A stretch of DNA of 64,000 nucleotides from Angiostrongylus vasorum (GCA_018806985.1 JADANN010000462.1:186001-250000); one strand, 5' to 3'; shown: positions 35,205-47,970, numbered from the stretch's first letter. Notes: generated by a model from the letters alone, not told the origin. Program-made: numbers and translations.

Positions 35205-36062
35205 TTGGCAACTTTACACCATCTTGGCTTTGCTGATGACATCGTCCTTATAACACCAAACATTAGCCAAGCGGAACGTTTGCTTGCCGACTTTAATAAA
35301 GCCTGTGGAAAGATTGGTCTTCGACTAAATCTCACAAAAACGATGTCCATGTTCAAGAAGAACGGACTGGTTTCGTATGCCCCATTCACGATCAACGGAA
35401 CGAATATCTCCGAATGCTCCAGTTATGTCTATCTAGGTCAGGAAATCAATATGATGAACGACTTAGCTCCAAAGCTGAACAGAAGGAAACGAACGGCTTG
35501 GGGAGCTTTCAAGAGCATCGAGGATGTAGTGAAAACAAAGAACACCCGACTCCGTGCCCTCCTTTTCGACTTAACGGTACTTCTTGCCCTAACGTATGCG
35601 TCAGAAACTTGGTCGCTGAGTATGCATGATGAAAGATCACTCAGCGTTATCGAACGCGCAGTCGAAAGGACGATGTTGGAGGTATCCCGTTCCATACAAG
35701 TAAGGGATGGGATCCGAAGCTCCTACCTGCGTCAACGATCAAAAATCAAAGATGCCGTTTTGTACGCCAAACAGTCGAAGATAAGGTGGGCAGGACACGT
35801 AATGCGTGTGAATGACAACCGATGGACAAGAGCCGTTACTGACTGGATTCCTCGGGATGTCAAACGTACTGCAGGAAGAGCACCGACCCGTTGGTCAGAG
35901 TTCTTCACGAAGAACCTAAAAGAAAGCTGTGATTCCCAAAGAGCCTCTAGAGCGGGCAGAACCCGCGGGGCTACTCTTGCACACGACAGCGAAAAATGGA
36001 AGATTTACTGGCGCCCGCTCGAGTCACGCGACGATCAGCGGGATTACGGGTTATACAGGTGA
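35205..36062 (+). pseudogene. LINE reverse transcriptase, palm to C-terminal part
   Basis: The longest open frame in the window (285 residues). It starts at the catalytic box (HLGFADDIVLITPNIS, with FADD at about residues 9-12), followed by the NLTKTMSM primer-grip-like segment, SYVYLGQEI, LRALLFDLTVLLALTYASET, the KIRWAGHVMRVNDNRW region and the C-terminal TAGRAPTRWSEFF, ending GLYR. This order is typical of RTE/BovB-like elements. The upstream RT blocks are in other frames, so no complete enzyme is encoded. Confidence 0.82.
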
Positions 36063-36264
36063 AGCATCTCTACGATAAGAACTATATTCCTGGGAAGTGA
36101 TATATAGGATAAGGTTGTTCAGAAATCATTGCAAGATTTCAAGCTGCGTTCTCCAAAATGGAATGTCAGAATAGTTTTTTTTAAATTATTAATCGAAATA
36201 ATAGCCATGAGAATCTAAAGATTTTTCAAAAAATCGACTTTCCTTTAACATCGGCATGATTAAT

Positions 36265-36460
36265 CAATACGTATTATTTGGCTAACGTTTCGACGTCTTC
36301 ATCTTCATCAGAGCCGATGATCCGAGTCGATGGTACAAGATCCAACTCGATAAGAAGACGAAGACACCAAATAGAGAGTACGAAGGACTGTGGACATCGA
36401 GTCGGATCATCGGCTCTGAGGAGGACCAAAACATCTAAACGTTAGTCGAACAAAGTTTAT
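36265..36460. mobile_element. TIR element, short internally deleted copy
   Basis: Begins TTATTTGGCTAACGTTTCGA and ends in the inverse (AACGTTAGTCGAACAAA), with GAGCCGATGATCCGAGTCGA facing GACATCGAGTCGGATCATCG inside. The whole ~195 nt can fold as one long hairpin. Related to 32338-32645 but with a shorter interior. Confidence 0.65.
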
Positions 36461-36529
36461 TTTTTTCAAACTAAAGGTTTTATCTGCAAGAGACAGAATT
36501 ATTTATTCTGTTTGCATAAACGGTGGAAT

Positions 36530-37070
36530 TCTGGAGGCTATGAAGTTCTTGTAGGCGGTTTAGGTCTTAGCTTGGTTTCTGACGCAATTCTTGCGTAGGA
36601 GGTTTTCGAGACGCTTAAGGAAGTGGCATTCGGTAGATCAGAGGTCTGGCGAGTTTGGTGGGTGTGACAGAGTTCCCTTAGCCCAGCTCATTCGACGTAT
36701 GGAGCGTTGGTTGCGCCGAATTTGGCAGTGTGTCAGTAATGCGAGTTGGTACCAATTCGAACGGCGTCCATTTCTCGGGTTTTTTCGACTCTGTAGACAA
36801 GCCGGAACTGTTGAGAAGCTTACACAGAGTTCCCCTGCAATTTCTCGAAATGTATATATATCTGCTTCCACCGAAGCCTTCAATTAATCGTCGTCAATAG
36901 CAGGACGTCCGCCACCTTCCTCATCTTCAAGGTCGAATTCGCCACGAGGAAATTTTCGAGACCAACATTGCACTGCGCGTTCCTTAGCACATCCTTGGCT
37001 CCATACCTCATTAACATTTTGAACCCTTTGCGCTCCGTACACCAGGGTTTGAATTCCTGCAAGTAAATTG
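36530..37070 (-). mobile_element. mariner transposase pseudogene 2, internally deleted
   Basis: On the minus strand, the N-terminal DNA-binding part (NEVWSQGCAKERAVQCWSRK, then FPRGEFDLEDEEGGGRPAID) is followed after one stop by LKASVEADIYTFREIAGELC, a helix-turn-helix typical of mariner. Then, without the catalytic core, comes the C-terminal GTLSHPPNSPDL. The first two catalytic Asp residues are absent. This looks like an internally deleted copy that could be mobilised only in trans. Confidence 0.75.
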
Positions 37071-37317
37071 CCAAATATATAGCTTGTATTAGTTGAACTA
37101 TGCAGTGCAAAAAGTGCAGCTAGCAGTATTTTGCAAAGTGGCCTTCTAGGTCTGAACCGCAAAAGAGTGGTCTGCGTCTGCTTATAAACTATCATTGAGT
37201 ACAAAAGTACACTAAGAAACCTCGATACTGTAACATAAGCAACCACGAGAAGGCGAGTGGCTATCAGCTCATACCGGCCCAATTGCCCTCGCCCCATTCC
37301 TGTCATGCTAAAGATAA

Positions 37318-37588
37318 GCTCTCTGCATTGATCAATCCCTGAGGGATTTATCGTGCATTTGACTTCGTCATAAATCATTACGGGTGACTGAATGAATATC
37401 TGGTCTGCACAGTGACCTCTGTTTCTCCACCGATGTATCAAGTCGTTGTTTCATGGACAAGTTTGGCACAAACTGACCTTCTACTGACCTTTTAGGGATG
37501 GATGGTTCGATGAGCCTGAGGCTCGAGTTTGAACCAATGCCGATGTTTTCATTGCGGGGCCTCTCTAGCCACTGCGTTACACGAGTGA
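37318..37588 (-). mobile_element. SINE-A copy 6
   Basis: Minus-strand copy, more diverged. Tail CCTCAGGGATTGATCAATGC and a degraded head near GTAACGCAGTGGCTAGAG (A-box region) and GGTTCAAACTC (B-box region). Confidence 0.7.
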
Positions 37589-37689
37589 CAATTTTTCCAT
37601 AAAACGTAAAAATTATTGAGTGTATGCAGTTCTCTACTTGAAACTTTACTTCGTACCAATGATGTGCATTTTTTACAATCGGTCTGAGT

Positions 37690-37795
37690 GATAATGTTTC
37701 GTCCTCCAGGGAACCACAATGACTTAACCAGCAATTCTCCGAAAAATGGTGATTATGCTGGTGCCCGCACAACTAGTGATGACGGGCCGTTCAAG
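37690..37795 (+). repeat. Dispersed module, 3' part only (copy 2)
   Basis: GGAACCACAATGACTTAACC to GACGGGCCGTTCAAG matches the 3' end of the modules at 13589 and 63435. The 5' two thirds are absent. Confidence 0.6.
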
Positions 37796-37799
37796 TATC

Positions 37800-39580
37800 A
37801 AGTCAAATAAGTAATAATATTTCCTACAACGACTGCATCCAGTGCTGATGCTGATTTTGCAGTGTATTCGCAACCCTCACTCGTTTGTGTTGTCTTGTAA
37901 CATCCTACATATCATCTCCATATTCTTGCTCCACTAGTATCACTTTCTTCGACGAAATGAGAAGTTAACGGCATGGAGGCATTCCTGCTTCCAATGGTGA
38001 CTTAGAAATTCATCGGAAAGGCATTCACTAAGGTCTTCCGCCTGTCCTCACTATAGATCTTTCATAGCTTTGTGTCCACAAAGAGATGCTTGACCTATTC
38101 AGTAACTTTAGTCTTCGTGAGTTGCCACAAAGGATAGTGCCATGAACTGTGTACATCACAGTAATGTACTTCTTAGCTTTCCACTTCAACATCATTAAAC
38201 AATTTCCATTCTGCTCTGTTCGTCATGATGTTGAACGTCGTCGCAAAGACCTCCAAGCGAAATTAAGCGTCGGGCTCTATGTTTTCACAGCCGTTCAACC
38301 GTAAGCTGACTCTCTCCAAGCTTTGTCTCATAGTTTCTATTCCAGCCGAACAACAATGTTGGAATGGAGCTAGCAACGCGCTTTTTTTTATTGTTCCCTC
38401 ATACCTCATATTTTTCGGTTTTTCCTTTTCACCCGTAACATATCCTACTACCACTGTCTTTCTTCTGTTTCTTAGGCATACTTGTCTTCATTTCTGTGTG
38501 CTGCCTGTTGTTTTTTCCTATATATGAAGCGTTGCTGGCATGAGCAGATAGTTGTGTGCAAAACAGACGTGGGCAGACTCGTCGTCGGCATAGCTCGGAA
38601 CGCCTATAGCTCAAACATCGGTGACAAGGTCGACTAAATACCGCCTCCCATCGAGTCGAGTAGGAAGAGTGGGCATCTCGAGAGCTTTCTGCAATCAGTC
38701 TGTCAGTACGCAGAAATTCGTGTTGCAATGAACATAAAGTATACTGAGTCACATAGTTTTCGTTGGAGTCGATGTATCATTTGCTTAATCAATAACTACC
38801 AATTGTTAAGAAGAGACCACGGTCTAGCGACCGTAACCTTCTTCTTTTTCAGAGAGTAACTGTGTTTTCATTTCGGATAGTTCTCATTATTCAACAGCGA
38901 GTTAATGTTGGGAAGATGTTTCAGTGAAAGAAAATCTGCTGGTGAAAATGAGCTGTGTTTTTTTCTGACTCTTGATAGCGTTTTTCAGCCTAACTCCACA
39001 GAGAAAGTGTGAAATTGAATAGTTTCGATCAATCACTTACCACTGAGAAGCTAGTAGGAGCACACATTTCATTGGCCACACTATGTTACCTTCTCTCCTT
39101 CACTTCATCTTGGCATCTCCGAAAAGAAAACGGCACTGATCACGGCTTTTTTTTGAAAAGGCTCGTTGACGACAAATATTATCAAGGCTTTTCATAGATG
39201 ACTGTATTGACATCTTTATGGATTGTTCCTCCAGGTTGTTATGAAACTTGTATTCCGATAAGATTTCGTCACCTTCGCTCTCTTCACAACCGGAATGATC
39301 TTTCGACTGACCATAGCCGTTCATTTTTGTGATGTGTGTTTTCGTAGTCGAATCCAGTGGAGTGAAGCACCTCTCCAGACGCTTCATATTATCAAGCGTA
39401 TTATTATTATTATATTATTATCAGTAAACCATATTATCATATTATCAGTAAAAAAATCAATCTGCTATATGAGAACCTCTTCTTCCGTAAGAGCCATAAA
39501 ACTCACTGGATGATCTAAAAAAGTAGAATTTATATGATGGTAGTAGAACAATCTTAGCGAGGAGACTTCCGTCATTGTAA
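37800..39580. other. No gene recognised; upstream region of the calponin-like gene
   Basis: No credible exon, although several frames of 60-110 codons occur on both strands (38263-38752, 39009-39513). A short ATT/TTA-rich tract at 39397-39425 is simple repeat. Confidence 0.4.
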
Positions 39581-39589
39581 ATATCCCCG

Positions 39590-39657
39590 TTGCTCCGCCC
39601 TTTGTTCGGTCTCGGCATAAATAGCGGAATACAGTGAGCTGCTTGTGTGACAGAAGC
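39590..39657 (+). promoter_or_regulatory. Putative core promoter of the calponin-like gene
   Basis: A GC-box-like CTCCGCCC (39593-39600) is followed by a TATA-like CATAAATAG (39617-39625). The start codon is at 39658, about 33-40 nt beyond the TATA-like box, so the 5' UTR would be very short. TATA-like boxes at this spacing occur in nematode muscle and other highly expressed genes; the assignment is inference. Confidence 0.4.
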
Positions 39658-42600
39658 ATGGAACAGCAGCATTACCATCGTCCCAGACCAGGAGGAATGG
39701 CCGGTGAGTGTAAATATTCGAGCATAGTTTAGAATTCGAATACCTGCCAGCCTAGCTAAGTACTGTAGAATTCGGACGTTGACAGCATTAAAGAAGAGAT
39801 GTTTTGAGGCATTTTGTTGATCGTAACTCTTTGCTTCATCTTTGGTTTACTTTCATTGTTTTTAGAACTTTACAGACTTTATCAGTTCGTGTTGCAATGC
39901 ATGACTTCCATTTGTTTATTCAACGATCGCTCACACCTCAGCTTACGTAAGATTCTTGGAAAAATCGATGTCGACCTAAGATTGCTCCACTACCATTTAT
40001 TTCTTCAACCATTTGTTCTAGAAATCTCTCTGATCACTTGTAAATGCAATGAATTACCTTCCATCTAGCTTGGCTGGTTTGGATTCAAAGCTTTTTTTTG
40101 AACATAGATTCTTAATAGTTTACATTAACTGTAAATTTTGTCATCGTTTTACAGCTGAGTTTTCCCTTAATGGATTATTTAGTTGAAGTAAAGTGATCTT
40201 CAGGCACAGTTCTCGACAAACAAGCGAGCAAGTTCAATAACGAGGAAGCCGGGTATCTGCTGCAGTGGATTCAGGTGGGTGAGAGCCGAGTTCTTCACTT
40301 TTAGATGTCCTCAACCCATAATGGAGGCGCAGCTGGCCTGGACCAATACAAGCAATTTTTCGTCAGCTGCAGACTTTCTGGTTTTTAACGACAAAAGTAA
40401 TTTTTCAATATCCAGAGAACTTTTGGGGATGTGAAAGAGGGCAGAATTGTAGTAAAGACTTTAACCTATTGTTCTATGGATGTAGATGAGATGTATACTA
40501 GTACTTATTAGTTACTACAGTCCATCATGCAAACATTGCTGTCAGTACTTGGAAGTACTTTACACTATATGTTGGGTGTATTTCGCTGTTTTTCATGTCC
40601 AGATATTCCATACAACAGCGATAGCAATTAAAATGAAACAACAGTTAATTGTTACTAAATTACCGGTTATTGAACTTTTTCGAAAAGAGGTTTTTTGTAA
40701 ACCATTAAATAGAAAGGTGTTGCTTTTCTCATCTCATACCTCCTATTTGGATCTGGTTTCCACTAGCTATCGGAAGAATGTACACAGTATGATAAGAAAG
40801 TTCTGGAATCCAGTGAGCTAAAAGTGGATACCATAGTGTCCATACAGGGCGCTGTGAGTTAAGGAAGGCGCTACTGCTCATCGGTGACGTGTCTTCATTT
40901 AGCGCTTCACCGAATTCGCCTGTTGATTCACAAAATTTTCTCTTCCTTTGTTATTCATCCTTTCTTATCATTGGCTAGTGATATTTCAATGTTCGAAGAA
41001 AGCTCTATCGATGAATCAATTCTCAACACCTGAAATTTTTTAGCAGCACCTATGAATATGTGATTCTTTTGATTACTCTTTCAGTTACGATGGACATTTC
41101 TTCTTCATCCATTTGTTAGCGATCTTCTCCATTGAATCTTGTGTGGTCCATCATTTTAGTTGTCCGATCAGTTGTTTCCTGACCTCAACAATAGAATTCT
41201 AAGCCGATTTCTCACAGAAGGAACAAATGCTTCGCATTTTTTTCAACCATCATAAAAGAAGTCATTAAACCCACCCATCAGTTGGTGATCATTCAGGCTA
41301 AAAAACCGTTGGTTCAGTCTAGATTGCTTCGTGACGCACCTGTTTTTGGATTTACATAGATTGTTGGCCTTTTGAGCTGACTTTTATGCATTATGTGCAC
41401 TGATTTGTGAGTCTTCTATGCTAAAGCTCTACTCTCGCACCAACATTTGGTACTCATGGCGTTCTCGCAGTGCAGCGAGGAGCGTTGATAGCTGCCATCG
41501 AGTTTCCCTCATGGTTTCAGTCAATCTTCAGAAAGCTCCTTCATCGTCTGGTCATAAATTTCCTAACCCGACCACACCTTTCCTAATGTCACTGTTCATT
41601 TCATTGAAACTACTGGATTATCCAGACGGAGGATGAGTAATTACTACCGTTAGTGTGCAATAATGCATGTATGCTCACTGGTTCGACCCTGCCTCGGGCG
41701 AACTAGGACTCTCATTTCCATGGCGTTGGAAACTTTATGCCAGGTTTACAGCGAAAAGCTTCCTACAATTAGCAGAGCTTTCTCAGAATTCCAGTGAGAA
41801 TCAACTCGCTTTAAGTGACAACCGAAGTAACATGCAACTCTGAAGTCCTTTACGGATGATGCGTGCGAAGCAACCAGTCACTTGATAGAAATATGGAGTG
41901 CAGCATATCTGAACTCGGGTCATATAGATAATAAATACATAAAATTAGATTAACAGAACGGAACCTTCCATACGAAAATCTTTCTTTTGCTGACTCATTG
42001 ATATGCATTTCTCGTGCACAATTATTTGGCACGTAGGCACTGTGACTAGTTTCGTGCAACTATTCGTTGTCCCAAAAGACTCCTTCCATCCCTCGTGCGA
42101 TATGTAGCTAAGAATTTCTTCACTTCTAGCAGTGAATGAGTTCAGCTATCTAACAAATGACGAAAGCGAGGTCTTCGATAATCGGCTTTCAGTGCGATTG
42201 AGATCTGTGTCGATACTGCCCTTCGTGAAGCGTAAAATGGTAATCGTTCAGGGAGATGAAAATTGACTGTTGAGAATTTCTTTAATAATGGGAAAAGTGA
42301 AAAATGGCAAACCTTTGTAAAATTCCTTCTGATCACTTATTTGAACATCCCAGACAATCGTCTTCCCTGTTCAACGATTTGATGAACATCGCACAATATC
42401 TTTTCTAAATTTTCTTAAATGACAAAGTTTCCGGTCTAAACTTTGTCATTTCAGCGATTTACTGAACAACGACTAGAAGGACTTACCTTTTTGGATTGCT
42501 AAGCTAACACGAGGTTGAGAACGACATATCCGGCTAAAGTCTCGTCTTCAATCCCTCGTGCTAGTATGGCTATCGTAGGATTTCGGGGAGAGTCGACTCG

Positions 42601-45600
42601 ACCAGCATTCAACGACATTCATCCCGAGTACGGAAATCCTCAAGCAGCAGCCTTACCTCCCCTTCCCCCCCCTCCCAAAAAAAATATTCAACTTTTATTT
42701 ACTGCCTTTTCTTTTCATTGCAGGGTGTTATATGATATGCAACCACAGTGCTGCTGAAATATAAGCAAAGCTTGGAATTTCAGTTGGGGATTTGAACCCG
42801 TAATTACCGTTTCCAGGAGTGGCGTGGACCCCAATAAGGGTTGAGATCGGAATTATTTGAAGGACTTTGTTTGTCAATCGCTTATGGAGCGCGGGCAGTG
42901 AGGCAATGCTTTAAAAAATATGTTGCAATCGACACGTACATTGTCAGCCATGTCATCATAATTGAGGCTTCCAATCATCAACAGAATATGGCTAAACCAG
43001 TAATTTACTGATGAGACCAATATGTGTTGAGAAGAATCACAGTGATTCTTCGATATGTCTCCATGCACAAAGCAAACATCCATTGGCGCCATACAGTGGT
43101 GACAGTCGTGAGAAAAGAATGGAGATGGTATTATATCTGCCATGACCGTGGGTCGTCTTGGTCATTCCTTGACCTTTTCAGTTAAGAGAAAGATTGTGTC
43201 TTCATCCAATCATTGGTGTTTCGCGAGTTTCAAGTGCACTTTTTAGCATATGATCAACAAGCCATTCACTTTATTTTGTCTTTATTGACTTAGTTAGGGC
43301 CGAGTATTCCGAGTGCTCAGGGATTCTTGGCTCATACGTGTTTATCACGCAGTCGGAGAATCTGAGATTCACTAACATGGCAGTAAATTCCGCCTTTTTC
43401 ACAAAATTCGATCCGCAGCTTATTCAGTTTTGACGTTCCATTGAGTTCAGAACGGTTCAGAAACATACGCCAGCTGTGATATAAGCTTAAATTGTTCTCC
43501 TCCCTCTGGGTTCTTATCTGGATGATATTTTAGCAATTTGCTCTACGCTTTCTTGAGCTCGCTATTCTTCAGCTAAGGCGGATTTTTTGGCTGCTTTAAT
43601 GTTGTAAAACGTCGCCTGCGCTCGTGGTAATTGTGCTTGCTGGTCGTCAAATTTTACGTTCATATCTCTTCACTCCAATTTCTGTAAGACGTCATCGAAG
43701 ACGGCGCTGAGTTTCGCTACTTTTATGCCCATGCTAATCTCCACTACTCCAATGCGACAATTTATACAGTTTTACAGCACGTTATGTAAGGTGACGTTAT
43801 GAATTAAATAATATCTCGGTGTTAAACTATAACCTGACCACTGCGCTAAATCCTACAACATGGCTTATTGGGATATTGCTTAATAGTATCACTTATTTCA
43901 TAGCTAGTTGAAAACAGATCGGCAGGATTTTGATCAAAACTAGAAGGATTGTCTCTTGTTGTTGTGGAGGTAAGTGTTTAATCACTCTGACTGCTAACAC
44001 CAATTGTTTGTTCTGCTTCACTTAAATATTCTAATGAGCATCTTGCACTTAGTATCAGCTCGACTTTCTAACTCTTTGACGGCACGAAAGCCTTTCTCCC
44101 CAATCCCAAACGTCATTTACAATGGACTTCCTACGGAGAGTGGTGAGATACTCGATTTGGTTCATTGTTGTTGAAATTTGTGAGAATAACAACAAATTCA
44201 TCAGCCTAAGCAGCAAAAAAAATTTGCGGAGAGCTGAAGGGGAAAGATAAACGTTCTTTGTGGTGACGTGACTTTCGTCCTTGAAAAGTGAATAAATCCG
44301 AACGTTTGTTTACTCGGGATAAACTGCTCGGCAAAACTTCAAGAAAAATTCTACATGATTGGAAAACAGTTTGCTCTTAAATCGAATGTAACTGGTTAAA
44401 GCTTTCAGATTTTTCCACTTGTATTTGCATACATTCGAATAGCTGTCGAATGTTCTATTGAATGAGTCGGTTGTATCATTCAGTAATGTTGGTAAGTCAG
44501 ATAAATGAATGGACTGTCGTTTATTCATTCCAGGGAATCATTGGAGAACAATTCGACACGACCGGTAGTCGGGAGAACTTCCGGGACCAGTTGAAGGATG
44601 GCCAAAAACTCTGCAAGTGTGTTCTTTTCGGGTTAACTTCGCCATTCCATTAATTCGAAGGTGAAAACTGATGCAGACTCAGCTGTTTACCTGATTATTC
44701 GATCACCAAGGCCTGTTTCTTGCCGGTCTTTCCTTGAATCACTTAGTCGATCTGACGTCATTGTCGCCGTTTCATCTCAGGGTGAAGAATCGGGAGCCGC
44801 ATGTTTGCTTAATAAACAATGCCAATGAACTGACAGTAAGCTGACCCAGTAGCTTTGTGTGTCAGTTCCTACATACAGTATTCTTTCGAGGCACTGTATG
44901 GCGCAAAATTTGATGATTTTCACAACAAAATTTCGAATTCCAGTATTTTTTTATGTAGAAGTGTCGGGATGAAGAAACTTTCTTTTCTGAAAGGAGGAAA
45001 ACGTCAAGGTACAATCATGCTAGAGTCCTAAATATCTCGAGTAATTCTAGTGTTAATCATAACTTGCTGTTGGGAAAGCCGTAGGGTTTCATCTTCAACA
45101 CACCACACAATCTGAAACAATCTCATTGCTTACACTGAGTGTAAACCCCTTAAAGAAAAGAGTAAGATGTAGATTAAGATGTATAGCACTCCATCTGCTA
45201 GAATAGCACAAACATAAGAAGTAAATCACTGATGAATTTAAAGTAGCAGATAGAAAAAAACCCCAGGTTTCACTGAGACTGTGAATAGCATCGCAACCCC
45301 ATCGCAAACCCATTGCATTTACGTGGTTCCTGATTCATTCGTCACAAGGCGGACTTACCTGCACTCCTCGGTGGCTCAATCCGTCGAACTCTTCTTCCAC
45401 CGGTGAAACACTTACTCATTGGCCAGTGAAAATTACTGTGTTTAAGCGGAAGACCTATTCAGGCAAATTTTTTACATGAGCTAGAAAGGTGGAAGTACAG
45501 GTCGATAAGATTGATCAACATCAACAACACTATCTTATGGCCTCTTTGTTGGGTAAAATACTATCATAGACATTGTTTCACAGTCAAGCTTGTTGTTTAC

Positions 45601-46130
45601 TATGGCACTTATTTCTAGAGTTGAGATCTGGTATGACTGTTCACAAGGATTTGGGTACGGAAACTTCAGCTATATCGTAATTTTTTTCTCAATAGACTGG
45701 TGAACGCGATTCACACTGGGATCGTAAAAAGGGTAATGAAGCCCATCTCGAACTTCAACTGCTTGGAGAATCTGAATCAGTTCACAACCGCGTGTAGAAC
45801 ACTTGGTGTGAAGGATGAGGAGGTGAGTAATACTCCTATTTTAGTAATTTAATCTAAGCACGACTGCTTCTTACTAGAAAAGTAATTCTGAAGACAATAA
45901 TAAATAATGAATGTATGTATTTTTCCGCTCTAATCCCATTGCAAATTCAGACGTTCCAATCAGTAGATCTGTTTGACGGCCGCGACCTTTTCTCAGTTTG
46001 TGTTACTCTTCAGAGCCTCGCTCGCAAGGTAGAGTATTTTATTTCTAACAAGCATTTAGTTTGCTGCACGTTTTGTCGGCATTAACACACAACTGAATTC
46101 CTTTTCTAGATAGTGGTACTAATAGTCTGA
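39658..46130 (+). CDS. Calponin-family protein with single CH domain (CPN-3/CPN-4-like)
   Basis: Six exons, all in phase: 39658..39703, 40204..40274, 44534..44616, 45696..45822, 45951..46028 and 46110..46130 (TGA). Together they encode about 141 residues. The N-terminus MEQQHYHRPRPGG is basic and polar. Then comes a calponin-homology domain: DKQASKFNNEEAGYLLQWIQ (helix A), GEQFDTTGSRENFRDQLKDG (the GSRENF…LKDG signature of calponin/transgelin CH domains), KLCKLVNAIHTGIVKRV, NFNCLENLNQFTTACRTLGV and DLFDGRDLFSVCVTLQSLAR. No calponin-type GLQMG repeats follow. A protein of CH domain only matches the small C. elegans calponins (CPN-3 is of similar length). Such proteins bind or bundle actin, often in muscle. 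The last coding exon is only seven codons and is the least certain part. Intron 2 (4.3 kb) is long and AT-rich. Confidence 0.82.
40275..44533 (+). other. Calponin-like gene intron 2; no other gene recognised
   Basis: A 4.26-kb intron with no SINE-A or SINE-B copy seen, unusual in this window. Frames such as 40486-40821 and 43143-42874 (minus) lack splice or family support. A short run of C followed by A at 42655-42683 is low-complexity. Confidence 0.5.
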
Positions 46131-46189
46131 GAAAAAAAGACTACCGTACAATTGTTTCTACGCATTTTAATGACGTACTATCTCATCGA

Positions 46190-46464
46190 AGGGGCGCGTG
46201 TGACGTGATGCTCGGAGGCGCCCTGCGACATACACGTGGAATCAATCCCCGCGCCCATAGCCCACCAAGCCCTCCATCCCATCAGGGGTCGGAAAATTGG
46301 CACCAGACGTCTGGGAGGATAGCAGCACTGGCTCGATACATCGATAGGCCACCGCTATTCATTGTAAAGGCCAAATATCCATTCAATCACCTCCAAGCGA
46401 TGCTTAGTGAAGTCGAATGCATGGTGCATCCTTCAGGCATTGATCAACGCCGAAAGCTTTATCC
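46190..46464 (+). mobile_element. SINE-A copy 7, with intact tRNA acceptor-like stem
   Basis: Plus-strand copy just after the calponin-like gene. The head keeps a perfect 7-bp pairing between GGGCGCG (46192-46198) and CGCGCCC (46250-46256), the positions of a tRNA acceptor stem, plus a T-arm-like GTGGAATCAATCCCC. The tail is CTTCAGGCATTGATCAACGC. Confidence 0.82.
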
Positions 46465-46469
46465 TATTT

Positions 46470-47970
46470 TTTTTCACTATCTCATCGTGACTGGGTTAAG
46501 CGCGTTTCTTTATGTCAAATAGGGATATAACAACGAGGATTCCTGTCTTGGAGCAGTTTACGAGAGCTGAAAAAGAGTTCGACAACTACATCGGGAAGTA
46601 GAATTTTTAGTTGAGATATGAAAGTAGAAACATTCGAATATCGCCAGTGTTCTGAGGGAAACTTATTCGCAGAGCGATAAATCTTCCCCCGATCTATACG
46701 TACCATGACTTTCTGCAATGATCGAACCGGAAGCGCCTTGTTACGGCTTCCTTTGAACTTCAAGGGAAAAAGCCTATCCTAGCCGTCGAAGAAAAGGAAG
46801 TCTAAAGAAGTGCTAACAGGATTTTGTTCTACTACCAGCTCTCCCGAAATAAATGGAATCGAAGAAAGAATCCTACCACCTTCCCTCATGATATAAAAAT
46901 TCATACGAATGATTACTGAACAAATTAAATCGTAGCTAGGTAGAAACGTATTTGGAGTGCCATCTGCCTCTTTTCTTAGGCTTCGTAGGCAGCAAAAGAG
47001 TTGGGACGAGTGATATCCCATTATTTATAAACTAAGCAGTAGAACAGTCCTACAAAGGAACTCATAGTTGCACTTGTAGATTAGTTCTTCTTTGACCGAT
47101 GAGGAGAGGACCAGGTGATGACAGCGTCATGCTAAAGCAATGCATCATAAAGGCGTCTAGACCAGAAAACATAGACATTGATGGATAATTCCTCGTCATA
47201 TTTTTTTAGAAATTTCATCGAAAAAGGGACGATACTCAAAGCTTAACAGAGCGGAAAAATGGAGAAGATTGTGAAATAATCAGAAGAAAGCTTAACTTGT
47301 GAGTGAAAAATCCATGATAAGAGGAAGAACAAAGGAACAGAATGCTTTTTTCGAATGCACAGACTATATAATATCTATACTTATACATGTACCTTGGGTG
47401 AACCTTGGGTGAACATGGAAAACAGAATGAACGAATGATTGTTTACAGAAGAAAAAATCAATAGAGAGAGTGCATCCGGTCGTGTTAAAAAGTCACCGAC
47501 CAATCGATGGACCTAAAACTTCACGATCACCTTTTTGAGTGAGAGGTAATCTCTGCTCATCCGCTACTCATCTACATCGATTGACGCCTCAGATGTGACG
47601 AGAGTTTACCCATCATCCATGGAGACTTCGAGTGATGCCTTATGAAATATAACCCGCACCTAGAACATAAAGCTCGACTTCACAGTTCAGCCCTTTGACA
47701 AGTATTCCGTCTTCGAGAATCAGTGGAATATAACCGGAAGCGTAGTGCAGGTGAATAAGTTGTGTAATGATAAAGTTGTCTATGTCATCTAAGTTATATC
47801 AGCGGTAGGAAATAATTTGTAGATAATATTATTCACTGTTTTCTTGATGAGCAAACACGAGGTTTTTTAACAGCATTTATTCATTCGCAATAGCTGACAT
47901 CTCGGCCATTTCATCTCCTTCAGAGCCTGGAGAGATCAAATTGACATGCAATCTACTCAGTCGAACATTT
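46470..47970. other. No gene recognised
   Basis: Includes a small tandem duplication of ACCTTGGGTGA (47392-47414). Two minus-strand frames (46515-46763, 46779-47021) have no family match. An AATAAA at about 46848 is a possible distal poly(A) signal for the calponin-like gene. Confidence 0.4.

Larger units (their letters stand above)
33110..36110 (+). mobile_element. RTE-like non-LTR retrotransposon, nearly full length but broken
   Basis: A second plus-strand LINE, better preserved than that at 13.6 kb. The order is an APE-type endonuclease N-terminus (33289-33528: TICTDNARTLAS … RRIRYDVIGLSETR), endonuclease C-terminus (33565-34065: LTIFVVYAPTSNYDEEEVEA … EIDHIIVNRRF … SDHCLLR), linker and RT fingers in broken frames (34080-35120), and RT palm to C-terminus (35205-36062). 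The catalytic HHI/SDH-type endonuclease residues and RT FADD box are visible, but stops and frameshifts separate the parts. Copies of a TIR element lie about 470 nt before it and 160 nt after it. Confidence 0.82.

Noticed and set aside
33110..36062. Host endonuclease or reverse-transcriptase gene
   Set aside because: Domain order, stops and frameshifts identify a decayed RTE-like LINE.
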